Shown here: piece by piece, positions 48,538-57,269 of the stretch
How positions within the stretch are numbered: the stretch's first letter is position 1
Layout of the letters: each line of letters begins with the position of its first letter
Assembly: GCA_023300545.1 (NCBI GenBank)
Contig: JALZVT010000044.1
Coordinates: forward strand, 53,125 to 117,124
Source of the DNA: Pseudomonadales bacterium
GTDB taxonomy: Bacteria > Pseudomonadota > Gammaproteobacteria > Pseudomonadales > Azotimanducaceae
Length of the DNA: 64,000 nt
Reading direction: 5' to 3'
The notes under the pieces: generated by a model
Databases searched by the model: none
The model's input: the letters and a program-made list of their open reading frames with translations, nothing else
What the model was told of the DNA's origin: nothing
Position numbers and translations under genes: made by a program

Positions 48538-49536
48538 TTAAAGCTCTCGAGGATAGGCAAACAACCCGGCACTGCCGCCCGTGTGCAAAAACACGGTGGT
48601 CGAGTCATCAGCAATCTCACCGCTGTCCACCAGATCAAGCATCCCGGCCATCGCCTTGCCCGTATAGACCGGGTCTAACAATAGACCTTCTTTTTCCGCC
48701 AATAATCGGACGGCCTGAACCATCTGTGCATTGGGTACGCCATAGCTCGGCTTATAGTAGTCATCGTTGCAAATAATAGCGGTGTCCGCCGGGGGCTCAA
48801 CGCCCAACAGCGCACAGGTTTCATGCAGCAGGCTGCGCACCTTGCGCTCTTGCGCCGCAGTAGTCGTACTGACATTTATACCAATCACCCGCACTTCGCT
48901 GCGAGCCGCCGCCAAACCCGCAAGCAGACCCGCTTGAGTTCCCGCACTACCAGTTGCCAAGACAATCTGTGCTGGAGTGATACCAATAGTTACGCATTGC
49001 TGCAGTAGTTCTTGCACTGCAACCACGTAACCGAGAGCACCAATAGGGCTAGAACCCCCTAGCGGTACCGCATAAGGCTTTCGACCGCGCCCTTTCAGCT
49101 CTTCGACGTAACTCGCAAGTTCTTCATGCATGAACGCATCAGCTGGGTACCGATGCACCCGAGCACCCATCAAATCGTTCAGTAAAAGATTGCCGTTGTA
49201 GTCGTAGTTGCCTTCCGGCGCGCCTGAAACCTCTTGCAGCAACAGCTCACAATGCAAACCTGCGCGCGCCGCAGCCGCCGCCGTTTGTCGGGCATGATTT
49301 GACTGCAAACCACCGACCGTAACGAGGGTGTCGCACCCTTGTTCAAGCGCATCCCCAAGCAAAAACTCAAGCTTGCGTGTTTTGTTACCTCCAGTAGCAA
49401 GCCCGGTGCAATCGTCGCGTTTCAGGTATATAGAAGGACCTTTCAGGTACTCAGTAAGCCTCGGCAGATACTCAAGCGGCGTCGGCGTGTGCGCCAAAGG
49501 CACGCGCGGATGTTGCGCTAAAAACTCTTGAGACAT
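48538..49536 (-). CDS. D-cysteine desulfhydrase / ACC deaminase-like PLP enzyme
   Basis: A 332 aa PLP fold type II enzyme with the Schiff-base Lys52 in GGNKTRKLE, LQSNHARQTAAAA for the cofactor phosphate, and a C-terminal LHTGGSAGLFAY. It releases sulfide, pyruvate and ammonia from D-cysteine; related enzymes act on 1-aminocyclopropane-1-carboxylate, and the ACC-type residues cannot be fully checked by eye. ATG at 49536. Convergent with the TAXI gene. Confidence 0.88.
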   Translation of the reverse strand: MSQEFLAQHPRVPLAHTPTPLEYLPRLTEYLKGPSIYLKRDDCTGLATGGNKTRKLEFLLGDALEQGCDTLVTVGGLQSNHARQTAAAAARAGLHCELLLQEVSGAPEGNYDYNGNLLLNDLMGARVHRYPADAFMHEELASYVEELKGRGRKPYAVPLGGSSPIGALGYVVAVQELLQQCVTIGITPAQIVLATGSAGTQAGLLAGLAAARSEVRVIGINVSTTTAAQERKVRSLLHETCALLGVEPPADTAIICNDDYYKPSYGVPNAQMVQAVRLLAEKEGLLLDPVYTGKAMAGMLDLVDSGEIADDSTTVFLHTGGSAGLFAYPREL

Positions 49537-49784
49537 GTTTTTTCACCAGCAAATCAGCAATGGCGAGCGAGACTAAGAGAATCTTTACCTATCAGCAAGC
49601 AACAAAAGCCAATCGCTCTTATCAACAGTTTTGCAGTATTTTTCGAGATTGCAGCGAGAACTGGCGCAAACTGTTCGATGATAACGTCGTATTTTGCGGA
49701 AAAAGCCACATTAATCGCTTGTCAAGTAGCGCCGAATAAAGTATTTCTACGCCCGCAATCCATACAAGCAAATTCGAGGGCCCT
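49537..49784. other. Intergenic region before the lysine-rich gene
   Basis: 248 bp upstream of the H1-like gene. It should carry that gene's promoter, but no clear motif, repeat or RNA gene was found. The CGAGGG before the ATG is a usable ribosome site. Confidence 0.5.
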
Positions 49785-50270
49785 ATGGCGGCAGCAAAAA
49801 AACGCGCAACAACAAAGCGCAAAGCAAAGAAAAAACCAGCGGCTAAGAAAGCCACTAAGAAAGTAGCCAAGCGCAAAGTCGCGACTAAAAAGGTTGCGAA
49901 GAAGAAAGTAGCGAAGAAAGCAGTAGCTAAGAAAAAGGTCGCCAAGAAAAAGGTCGCCAAAAAAGTCGCTAAAAAGAAAGTAGCGAAGAAAAAGGTAGCC
50001 AAGAAGCCAGCTAAGAAGAAAGTTGCCAAGAAGAAGGTAGCGAAGAAGCCAGCTAAGAAGAAAGTTGCCAAGAAGAAGGTAGCGAAGAAGCCGGCTAAGA
50101 AGAAAGTTGCCAAGAAGAAGGTAGCGAAGAAGCCGGCTAAGAAGAAAGTTGCCAAGAAAAAGGTAGCGAAGAAGCCGGTTAAGAAAGCCGTTCGCAAGAA
50201 AGCGACAACCAAAGCCAAGAAGTCGGCTAAAGCGATCAAGAAGCGGATTACCCGCGGTCGCAAGAAGTAG
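49785..50270 (+). CDS. Lysine/alanine-rich histone H1-like (AlgP-type) DNA-binding protein
   Basis: A 161 aa, almost wholly basic protein made of KKVAKK and KPAKK units, like Pseudomonas AlgP/AlgR3 or bacterial H1-like proteins that compact DNA. The middle is built from four 14-residue units encoded by a 42 bp tandem repeat. No other domain. Likely nucleoid-associated and perhaps regulatory. Repeat number may vary among strains. Long open frames on the other strand here are a shadow of the repeat. Confidence 0.85.
   Translation: MAAAKKRATTKRKAKKKPAAKKATKKVAKRKVATKKVAKKKVAKKAVAKKKVAKKKVAKKVAKKKVAKKKVAKKPAKKKVAKKKVAKKPAKKKVAKKKVAKKPAKKKVAKKKVAKKPAKKKVAKKKVAKKPVKKAVRKKATTKAKKSAKAIKKRITRGRKK
50001..50168 (+). 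repeat. 42 bp tandem repeat, four copies, inside the H1-like gene
   Basis: Four consecutive 42 bp units starting at 50001, 50043, 50085 and 50127, each encoding KKPAKKKVAKKKVA. Copies 1 and 2 are identical and differ from copy 3 by one A-to-G change; copy 4 has one more change. A degraded fifth copy begins at 50169. Confidence 0.9.
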
Positions 50271-50290
50271 CGCAAGCTACTTTGCTAGAA

Positions 50291-50312
50291 GTGCCGCCAT
50301 CAGCGGCGGCGC
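50291..50312 (+). terminator. Probable terminator of the H1-like gene
   Basis: Arms GTGCCGCC (50291-50298) and GGCGGCGC (50305-50312) form an 8 bp stem with a G-T wobble and a 6-base loop, followed by a T/C-rich stretch. Located in the 63 bp between convergent stops. Confidence 0.55.
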
Positions 50313-50333
50313 TTCAAGACTTCCTTCTCTCGC

Positions 50334-52007
50334 CTAGTCCATCTGCTCGTCAGGATGCGCAAACGGCGAAACAAACACTCGAACGATTGCACGGCTCAAC
50401 CCGGCGGATGAATACGGCTTGGTAACAAAGCTGATTTGGGTGCGATTCGCATTGTGCGAACCAGAAGCCATCGCCTCCGAGCGACGCAATCCAGACGTTT
50501 TGTGCCTGGCATCAGGCAACAACACCCGCATACCGGGTCGAATCGCTGCAATGCGGTCCAACAGAACAAGCGCGTCAACCAATGCGATATCCAGCATCAC
50601 CAGATCAATGCTGTCGTCGGCCATCAAACGCTTAATAACCGCATCATCAGACAGCGCGCAGGTCACCGTGTGACCCAGCTCCTCTAACAATTGCTGCCCG
50701 ACCACGCGCACACGTGGTGCTGCTTCGAGCAACAGCACATGCCTGGGCACCAACGGCGCCGGGACTCTCGGACGCATGCCCTTTGCTTGAGTTGTTGGTA
50801 GGCCAGGGAGTCGCAGCGTAACCACCAGCCCAGTACGCCAGTCACCATGCACGTCGATCTCACCACCATGTTCACGCAACACGCGCCGCGCCTCAGGCAG
50901 AGAGAATTGTTGACTGCTCATCCCGCGCTGCCGGGTACCCATAGCCATTGAAGCCGCGCCGTCTGCTTCGCTACGAGAGCGAGCCTGCAGAAGAATCTCA
51001 TCGCCATGCCGCCGGACCACCTTGCGCAACGTCACGCCAACACCACCTGGCCGATCTTCTAACGAATCCGCAACGTGCAGGATCGAGGCAACCACTATTT
51101 CTTGCAGCTGGACACGATTACCACTCACTAGCGGCAGATTTGCCTCCGCCTCAACCGCCAAACGAACACCGCGAGGCATCGCGGAATTCAGCAAGCTGGC
51201 AATGCCTTGCAGTTCGGCACGCAAATCGAGTCGGCCCCGGCCGGTGACAACACCGCCAGAAAACGCCAAGAGTTGGTTGCTGAATAATTGCGCCTTCTGA
51301 CTCTCAGCAATCAGAGCCTGGAGATAGGGTCGCGCAACATGATTAGGATTAAGCTTGTGCTCAGCGAGTTCAGCATTGCCCTGAATACCGGTGAGAATGT
51401 TGTTGAAGTCATGACCGATGCCACCCGCCATACGAGTCAGGCTGTCGATAACATTGACGCGATCGCGCAGTTCCTGTTCACGTCTGTGCTCTTTGAGCCC
51501 AAACAGGAAACAAAACGGCGCGCCAAAGACGAGCGCAAAGAGCGGCAACTGGGTATTGGGAATATTATAGTGAGCGGCAACGTATGCCATGCCCCCAATA
51601 AAGCCGACCGGGACCAGCGCAAAAACCCGCTTATTGCTAAATGCAAAACGCGATACGCTGCTGCCGACAATCAGCGCACCAATCACAAACGCGGAAAACC
51701 ACATACCAGGCAACATCGCACTAAAGGCTACAATCGCAAACAGATCGATGCCTATTTGCACAGACAATCGTTGTGACGGTGCAGCCCAAATATCAAGCAC
51801 CAGAGCGAGTGGCGCCCAACCCAATATAAGCATCCAACCGACATCGCGATGGTGGCTACCAAATTCTGGGTTATGCATGACGACAGCACCAAGCATCATC
51901 ACGCCGAGCAGGCGCGCGAGGCGAAGCAACCAAACCGAGTCAACTCCAACAGAGAGGTTTCCTGGCGCGGTCTTCTTTGTAGCCGATGCAAGGGGGTAAT
52001 AAGCCAT
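50334..52007 (-). CDS. Hybrid histidine kinase with degenerate catalytic and receiver domains
   Basis: A 557 aa protein with about five membrane helices (25-170), a dimerisation/phosphoacceptor box GGIGHDFNNILTG (His199), a kinase-like ATPase domain and a C-terminal receiver domain. The ATPase region lacks a recognisable N-box Asn (ILHVADS in place of a N-x-x-N-A motif) and a G1 D-x-G-x-G; only the last glycine part, EHGGEIDVHGD, remains. The receiver has VMLDIA and VTKPY but lacks the first acidic pair. It may be a pseudokinase or phosphatase partner. No response regulator gene is adjacent. Confidence 0.78.
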   Translation of the reverse strand: MAYYPLASATKKTAPGNLSVGVDSVWLLRLARLLGVMMLGAVVMHNPEFGSHHRDVGWMLILGWAPLALVLDIWAAPSQRLSVQIGIDLFAIVAFSAMLPGMWFSAFVIGALIVGSSVSRFAFSNKRVFALVPVGFIGGMAYVAAHYNIPNTQLPLFALVFGAPFCFLFGLKEHRREQELRDRVNVIDSLTRMAGGIGHDFNNILTGIQGNAELAEHKLNPNHVARPYLQALIAESQKAQLFSNQLLAFSGGVVTGRGRLDLRAELQGIASLLNSAMPRGVRLAVEAEANLPLVSGNRVQLQEIVVASILHVADSLEDRPGGVGVTLRKVVRRHGDEILLQARSRSEADGAASMAMGTRQRGMSSQQFSLPEARRVLREHGGEIDVHGDWRTGLVVTLRLPGLPTTQAKGMRPRVPAPLVPRHVLLLEAAPRVRVVGQQLLEELGHTVTCALSDDAVIKRLMADDSIDLVMLDIALVDALVLLDRIAAIRPGMRVLLPDARHKTSGLRRSEAMASGSHNANRTQISFVTKPYSSAGLSRAIVRVFVSPFAHPDEQMD

Positions 52008-52079
52008 AGTTCAAACCTTAGCGTGCGGGTATTGTATTGATCAACAAAAACCCTCGTATAAACATGTGTACAAACACAC

Positions 52080-52103
52080 TTACATACACAGTTACATACA
52101 CAG
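52080..52103 (+). repeat. 12 bp direct repeat before the membrane hydrolase gene
   Basis: Two head-to-tail copies of TTACATACACAG (52080-52091 and 52092-52103) in the 120 bp gap between divergent genes, with a degraded third copy upstream. Possible binding site or slippage product. Confidence 0.5.
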
Positions 52104-52127
52104 TTAGAAGAACAGAACAGTTGTTTA

Positions 52128-53216
52128 ATGGATCCAATTAGCCAAGGCATACTGGGCGCTGCCGTTGCCCAAACTCGTAGCCATCGCACGCGCGCCATCG
52201 AGGCCGCAGACCCTGGTACTGGTGCTAGTACTGGTGCTAGTGCAGTGGCGGGCAAACAAAGCCGCTCCGTGCTCTGGCTGGCCGCCGTTATCGGCGCATT
52301 CAGCGGCATGGCACCCGACCTTGATGTACTGATCGCCTCATCAACAGATCCGCTACTGTTTTTGGAGTTCCACCGCCAGTTCACCCATGCGCTGGCCTTT
52401 ATTCCCATTGGGGCTCTGCTGTGTGCTGTTATTGCACACTACGCCGTCAAACGGTTTTCAGCGGTCCAGCTGTCGTTTTTCAGCACCTACCTGTTCTGTC
52501 TGTTTGGTTACGCCACCCACGCGCTACTCGATGGCTGCACCAGCTATGGCACTCAGCTGTTCTGGCCGTTCTCGAACGAGCGCGTAGCCTGGAACAACGT
52601 CTCAGTGGTCGATCCGCTGTTTACGCTTCCGGCCATTGTGCTTGTCGTTATGGGTATCCGGCGCAACAGACAGGTGTTTGCGTTCATCGCTGTTGCCTGG
52701 ATGCTCGGCTATCTGCTGCTCGGCGTCATGCAGCGTGACCGGGCACTTGAGTTTGGCACCCAGCTCGCCGCCAGCCGGGGCCACACTCCGGCCCGCCTAG
52801 AGGTCAAGCCCAGTTTTGCCAATCTGGTGGTCTGGAAGCTCGTTTATGAACACGATGGGCATTACTACATAGAAGGCGTTCGAACCGGCACCCAGGTGAC
52901 ACACATTGCAGGCGAGAGCGCCGAAAAGCTGAACCTGGCAACCCACCTGCCCTGGCTGGCATCTGATAGCCAGCAGGCCAAAGATATTGAACGATTTCGC
53001 TGGTTCAGCGATGACTTTCTCGCGCTCGACAAATACCATCCGCACGGCATAGTCGACGTGCGCTACTCCATGCTGCCGAACGAAGTTCGCGGCCTGTGGG
53101 GGATAGGCCTGACAAAAGCAGCCACCGCCGATCAGCACGTCGATTTCTACGCCGACCGCACGCTCGAGCCTGAACGCCGAGAGCGGTTTTTCCATATGCT
53201 CTTTACTGCGGACTAA
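52128..53216 (+). CDS. Metal-dependent hydrolase, membrane-bound (YdjM/DUF457 family)
   Basis: A 362 aa protein beginning MDPISQGILGAAVAQ with the family-conserved APDLDVL and FHRQFTHALAF metal-type motifs, several membrane helices (about 45-200) and YATHALLDGCTSYG. The soluble C-terminal part (about 225-360) has no named motif. Members in other bacteria are uncharacterised or LexA-regulated. No LexA box was recognised upstream. A GTGASTGAS stretch near residue 30 comes from a short tandem repeat. Confidence 0.82.
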   Translation: MDPISQGILGAAVAQTRSHRTRAIEAADPGTGASTGASAVAGKQSRSVLWLAAVIGAFSGMAPDLDVLIASSTDPLLFLEFHRQFTHALAFIPIGALLCAVIAHYAVKRFSAVQLSFFSTYLFCLFGYATHALLDGCTSYGTQLFWPFSNERVAWNNVSVVDPLFTLPAIVLVVMGIRRNRQVFAFIAVAWMLGYLLLGVMQRDRALEFGTQLAASRGHTPARLEVKPSFANLVVWKLVYEHDGHYYIEGVRTGTQVTHIAGESAEKLNLATHLPWLASDSQQAKDIERFRWFSDDFLALDKYHPHGIVDVRYSMLPNEVRGLWGIGLTKAATADQHVDFYADRTLEPERRERFFHMLFTAD

Positions 53217-53227
53217 TTACTCTCTTG

Positions 53228-54115
53228 ATGTTTCGAAATTTGCGCCTGTACAAACTGTCCAGCGAATGGCCTGGCAGCGAACAAGACCTGTCTGATGCCC
53301 TAGTGGACGGGGAATTCACACCCTGCGGGTCACTGTCTGAAAGAAGCCTCGGCTGGGAACCCCCCGCCACCGAACTGCCTGAAATGTTTGCTCGCCGGGT
53401 TGCAGGCGCTGACCTCATGCAATTGCGCCACCAGCAGCGCCTGCTGCCCGCTGCCGCCGTCAAAGAGGCTCTGGAAGAGCGCCTGAAAGAATTTGCCGAA
53501 CGCATGGGCCAGCCTGCAACCGCCCGCGAGAAACGCGAGCTCAAGGAAGAGATAGAAACCAAGCTATTGCCCCAGGCACTGCTTAAATCTAACCGCATTC
53601 ACGGCTTCTATATCGAGGCCGATAACCTGCTGGGCGTCGACACCGCCTCCGATACCGAAGCCGAGCGCTTTCTCGACCAACTGCGTGCCGCATTGGGCAG
53701 CGTGGCGGCTGTGCCGCTGGTGTTCTCTCGCCCCACTGGCGAATTGCTGCACTCTATCTTCCTCGGCACCGGCCCGGAAGATTTCCGCATCGGTCGCGAA
53801 TGCCGCATGCAAGACCCCGACACACCCGGTTCAAACGTCAGCTGGCTGCAGATGGATCTAGCCGATCCGTCTGTGCGCAAGCACGTCCGCGAAGGCCTTA
53901 ACATCGAACGTCTGGGAATCGAATTCGACACCTCGATATCCTGCACTCTCGACAACAACAACGTGCTGCGCAAACTGAAGCTGCTGGGCCTCGACAGTGA
54001 GGATGACATTCCAGAAGAAAGCGCCCTGGCAAAGCAGGACGCAGATTTTGCGCTCACCGTTGGTGCAGTAAGGCGACTCGTGGCCGGGTTAAAGAAGGCG
54101 CTATCGACCGGCTAG
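53228..54115 (+). CDS. rdgC: Recombination-associated protein RdgC
   Basis: A 295 aa ring-forming DNA-binding protein that limits RecA filament activity. It has the family start MFRNLRLYKLS, LGWEPP, KSNRIHGFYIEADNLL-like middle (about 120-150), and EFDTSISCTLDNNNVLRKLK near the C-terminus. The ATG at 53228 fits; a TTG one codon earlier is not needed. Starts 11 bp after the membrane hydrolase stop, so the two may be co-transcribed. Confidence 0.95.
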   Translation: MFRNLRLYKLSSEWPGSEQDLSDALVDGEFTPCGSLSERSLGWEPPATELPEMFARRVAGADLMQLRHQQRLLPAAAVKEALEERLKEFAERMGQPATAREKRELKEEIETKLLPQALLKSNRIHGFYIEADNLLGVDTASDTEAERFLDQLRAALGSVAAVPLVFSRPTGELLHSIFLGTGPEDFRIGRECRMQDPDTPGSNVSWLQMDLADPSVRKHVREGLNIERLGIEFDTSISCTLDNNNVLRKLKLLGLDSEDDIPEESALAKQDADFALTVGAVRRLVAGLKKALSTG

Positions 54116-54122
54116 CCCTGGG

Positions 54123-57100
54123 TTAAAAAGAGCTCTGCCCCCGCAGCTTCGGCTCATCTCCGGCGCTGCCATTCCACAGGCGCTTTAATCCTGCTTTAGC
54201 CTCTGCCGCAATCAGCACATTGATTGGCACGAGTACCAGCGTCACCATGGTTGCGAAAATAATTCCGTACGCCAATGAAATGCCCATCGGAATCATGAAC
54301 TGCGCCGTAGTGGATTGCTCAGACAACATCGGCAGCAAGCCGAAGAAGGTGGTCAACGACGTCAGCATCACAGGGCGGAATCTAAGAGTGCCCGCGTTCA
54401 AAACGGCCTCAAGGCGACTTTTGCCGGCACGCAGTTGTTGATTGATGCTATCGACCAGCACCAGTGAGTCGTTCACCACCACGCCGGTTAGCGCGAGCAA
54501 ACCGAGCAAACTCATAATCGACAGGGTGTAACCCATTAGGTAGTGGCCAAACACCGCACCAATAACGCCAAAAGGAATCACGCTCATAACAATCAGCGGC
54601 TGAGTGTAGGATTTCAAGGGCAGCGCTAACATGCAGTAGATGGCAAACAGGGCGAGCGCCAGCCCCCACTGCAAGCTACTAAACGATTCACGTTGCTGGC
54701 GCGCCTCGCCTTCCAGCACGTAACTCACATCCGGGTACTGCAACAGCAGTTCATCAATATACGTCGTGATATCGCGCTGCAACACCGTCATGTTGGTTTT
54801 TGTCTTCTCGACCTCAGCGGTGACGTTCACCGTGCGATAACCATTGATACGCTTGATAACGCTTGGCCCGGCACCCGGCGTTAAGGTCGCAACCTGATCG
54901 AGTGGCACTTGAGAACCCGTTGGCGTGCTGATCAGCATTTCCCGCAACGAGTCAAAGCTCGCCCGCTCGTCCTCTGGAAAGCGCACCAGAACTAGAATGT
55001 CATCACGTCCACGTTGAATACGCTGGGCCTCCACGCCTTTATACGCCTGGCTAATCTGGCTAATAATGTCACCCCGAGTGAGTCCCAGCACATAGCCTTG
55101 CCTGGCCACATCAACACGCAGCTCTTCTTTACCATTCGACAACGAATCCGCAATCTCAAAAACCGTGGGGTATTGAGCAAGGTGCAACTTGATCTCATCA
55201 GCTACCAGCGACAAGGTTTCAAGTGAGTTGCCCGACAGCTGCACATCAACCGGATCACCAAACCGGAAAGAGCCCGAACGGACAGTCAACGACTCAGCGC
55301 CCGGTACCTCGCCAATTTCACGCCGCAACTCATTGATCAACTCGTTGACATCAATATCCAACGTGCGTTTTTCCGGGGCTACTAACTCAAACTGCACCCG
55401 GCCTAGATGGGCACCACGTGCGCTGTACTGAGAGCCCGTCGTGGCAAGCACATGCTTGATCATACTGTCGCCCGTCTCCGGGTCGGTGTATTTGCTTTGC
55501 AGCTCCTGGATGACATTGAGAATGCGCTTAACGTGACGATCGGTAACCTCAAACGGTGAACCCACCGGCATGGTAAGCGATGCGGTGACCGACTCGAACA
55601 CGACTGATGGAAAAAACGTAAACCGCGTCCAGCCACTCATGACCAAGGCAACCACAATAAGCAGCGCGCCCACAAACCCTGTCAAGGTGACGTACCGAAA
55701 CTCGATGGCACGGCCCAGCAATGGCCGATAAACAGAGAGCACGGCGCGTTCAAAACCGGCCGAGAAGCGCCGCTGCAGACGCTGCAGTACGTTGGGCTCA
55801 CGCTTCTCGTCTTCGAGCGCCAGATTTTTCAGATGGGCCGGCAGGACAAATTTTGATTCGATCAGCGAGAACAGTAAGACCGGCAAAACCACAAGCGCGA
55901 TTTGCCCCATGACTTTGCCAAAATGACCGTCAATAAGTGCCAGCGGCAAAAACGCGACCATCGTGGTGAGCACGCCAAAGGTGACCGGCACAGCAACGTC
56001 GTGTGTGCCTTTGATGGCAGCATCAATGCCCGTCTCACCCTGCTGCAGGCGCTGATAGACACTCTCCCCGGTAACAATGGCATCGTCGACAACAATACCC
56101 AGCACAACAATAAAGCCGAAGACGCTCATAAGATTAAGCGTGATGCCCATGTAAGGCATCAGAAAGGCCGCACCCAGAAAGCTGATGGGAACCCCAATAA
56201 ACACCCAAAACGCGATAGCGGGGCGCAGAAACAGCGCCAGCAACCCCAGAACCAGCAGGCTGCCGTAGAGCCCACTCCACAACAAGACGCTGAGTCGATT
56301 CTTTAACTGCTGGGCGTCGTCATCCCAATAGGTCAGCTGCATACCCACAGGCAAACTCGCTTGCTTGCTTTGCACATAACCCCGGACAACCTCGGAAATT
56401 TCCAAGGCGCTCTGACTGCCTGTACGGTCGATCTGGATCGCCGCCGCCGGCAAACCGTTAAATGCGGTATCGACGGCGCCCTCTTCGAACCCGTCAACGA
56501 CATGCGCCACGTCGCCCACACGAATAATGCTCCCGTCCGCGTTGGTCTTAACAACAATCGATTCAAACTCATCACGACGATAGGCTTGGCCTTTGCTGCG
56601 AATCAGTATATCGCCACCCTGAGTGCGTAAATTGCCGCCCGAGTCATCCAGTGAACTGCCGCGCACCGCTCGAGTCACATCCGCAATGGTGAGTTCATAG
56701 TCACGCAACCGATCCTGCGCAACCTCAATAACAATCTGATATTCACGAACAAGCTGCAACGCAGCCAGACTGATCTCGGGCTGACGCACCAGATCATCAC
56801 GCACTCGCTCCGCAAAAAGTCGAATTTCGTCTTCGGCGTAAGGACCCGCCACCACTACCGTGATCACGCTATGACTGCGCTGCGCCAAACTAATAACTGG
56901 CCGCTCAGCCTCAGCCGGGAACGTATTGATAGCGTCTACCCGTGACTTGATCTCATCAAGAAGATCGCGCGGCTCGTAATCTGCGTCTACATCGATGAAG
57001 GTGCGTGAACTGCCCTCCGACGAACGGCTCTCCAGTCTCTCAATACCCTCAAGGCCGTCCAGCGCCTCTTCGACTCGCACCGCGATCCCAAGCTCTGCGT

Positions 57101-57269
57101 CTTCCGGCGTTGACCCGCGTAGCGCCACGCCTACCGTAATGCGATCCGGATCAGAGCTTGGGAAAACTTCAACTGCAATGTCGTTTGCAATCGAGTTGAT
57201 ACCCAGCAGCACTATGGTGATAAGCAGCAAGTTGGCGGCTACACTGTTCCGGGCGAACCAGGCAATCAT
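54123..57269 (-). CDS. RND efflux transporter, inner-membrane permease
   Basis: A 1048 aa proton-driven multidrug-type RND pump protein with 12 helices in two repeats. TM4 carries the proton-relay pair in VVLGIVVDDAIVTGES, and the second half has GLLALTGVVVNDSLVLVDS. The large periplasmic loops include the porter domains. Third gene of a three-gene operon; its ATG overlaps the adaptor gene stop by 4 bp. Substrate unknown; the closest functional match is the HAE-1 multidrug group or a related RND branch. Confidence 0.93.
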   Translation of the reverse strand: MIAWFARNSVAANLLLITIVLLGINSIANDIAVEVFPSSDPDRITVGVALRGSTPEDAELGIAVRVEEALDGLEGIERLESRSSEGSSRTFIDVDADYEPRDLLDEIKSRVDAINTFPAEAERPVISLAQRSHSVITVVVAGPYAEDEIRLFAERVRDDLVRQPEISLAALQLVREYQIVIEVAQDRLRDYELTIADVTRAVRGSSLDDSGGNLRTQGGDILIRSKGQAYRRDEFESIVVKTNADGSIIRVGDVAHVVDGFEEGAVDTAFNGLPAAAIQIDRTGSQSALEISEVVRGYVQSKQASLPVGMQLTYWDDDAQQLKNRLSVLLWSGLYGSLLVLGLLALFLRPAIAFWVFIGVPISFLGAAFLMPYMGITLNLMSVFGFIVVLGIVVDDAIVTGESVYQRLQQGETGIDAAIKGTHDVAVPVTFGVLTTMVAFLPLALIDGHFGKVMGQIALVVLPVLLFSLIESKFVLPAHLKNLALEDEKREPNVLQRLQRRFSAGFERAVLSVYRPLLGRAIEFRYVTLTGFVGALLIVVALVMSGWTRFTFFPSVVFESVTASLTMPVGSPFEVTDRHVKRILNVIQELQSKYTDPETGDSMIKHVLATTGSQYSARGAHLGRVQFELVAPEKRTLDIDVNELINELRREIGEVPGAESLTVRSGSFRFGDPVDVQLSGNSLETLSLVADEIKLHLAQYPTVFEIADSLSNGKEELRVDVARQGYVLGLTRGDIISQISQAYKGVEAQRIQRGRDDILVLVRFPEDERASFDSLREMLISTPTGSQVPLDQVATLTPGAGPSVIKRINGYRTVNVTAEVEKTKTNMTVLQRDITTYIDELLLQYPDVSYVLEGEARQQRESFSSLQWGLALALFAIYCMLALPLKSYTQPLIVMSVIPFGVIGAVFGHYLMGYTLSIMSLLGLLALTGVVVNDSLVLVDSINQQLRAGKSRLEAVLNAGTLRFRPVMLTSLTTFFGLLPMLSEQSTTAQFMIPMGISLAYGIIFATMVTLVLVPINVLIAAEAKAGLKRLWNGSAGDEPKLRGQSSF

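Noticed and set aside
49785..50270. Tandem repeat as a CRISPR array
   Set aside because: Units are contiguous without spacers and encode a protein in frame.
49622..50275. 217-codon frame on the minus strand with FFLATFFLAGF repeats
   Set aside because: It is the exact antisense of the Lys-rich repeat gene, whose codon pattern forces an open frame; no ribosome site or homology.
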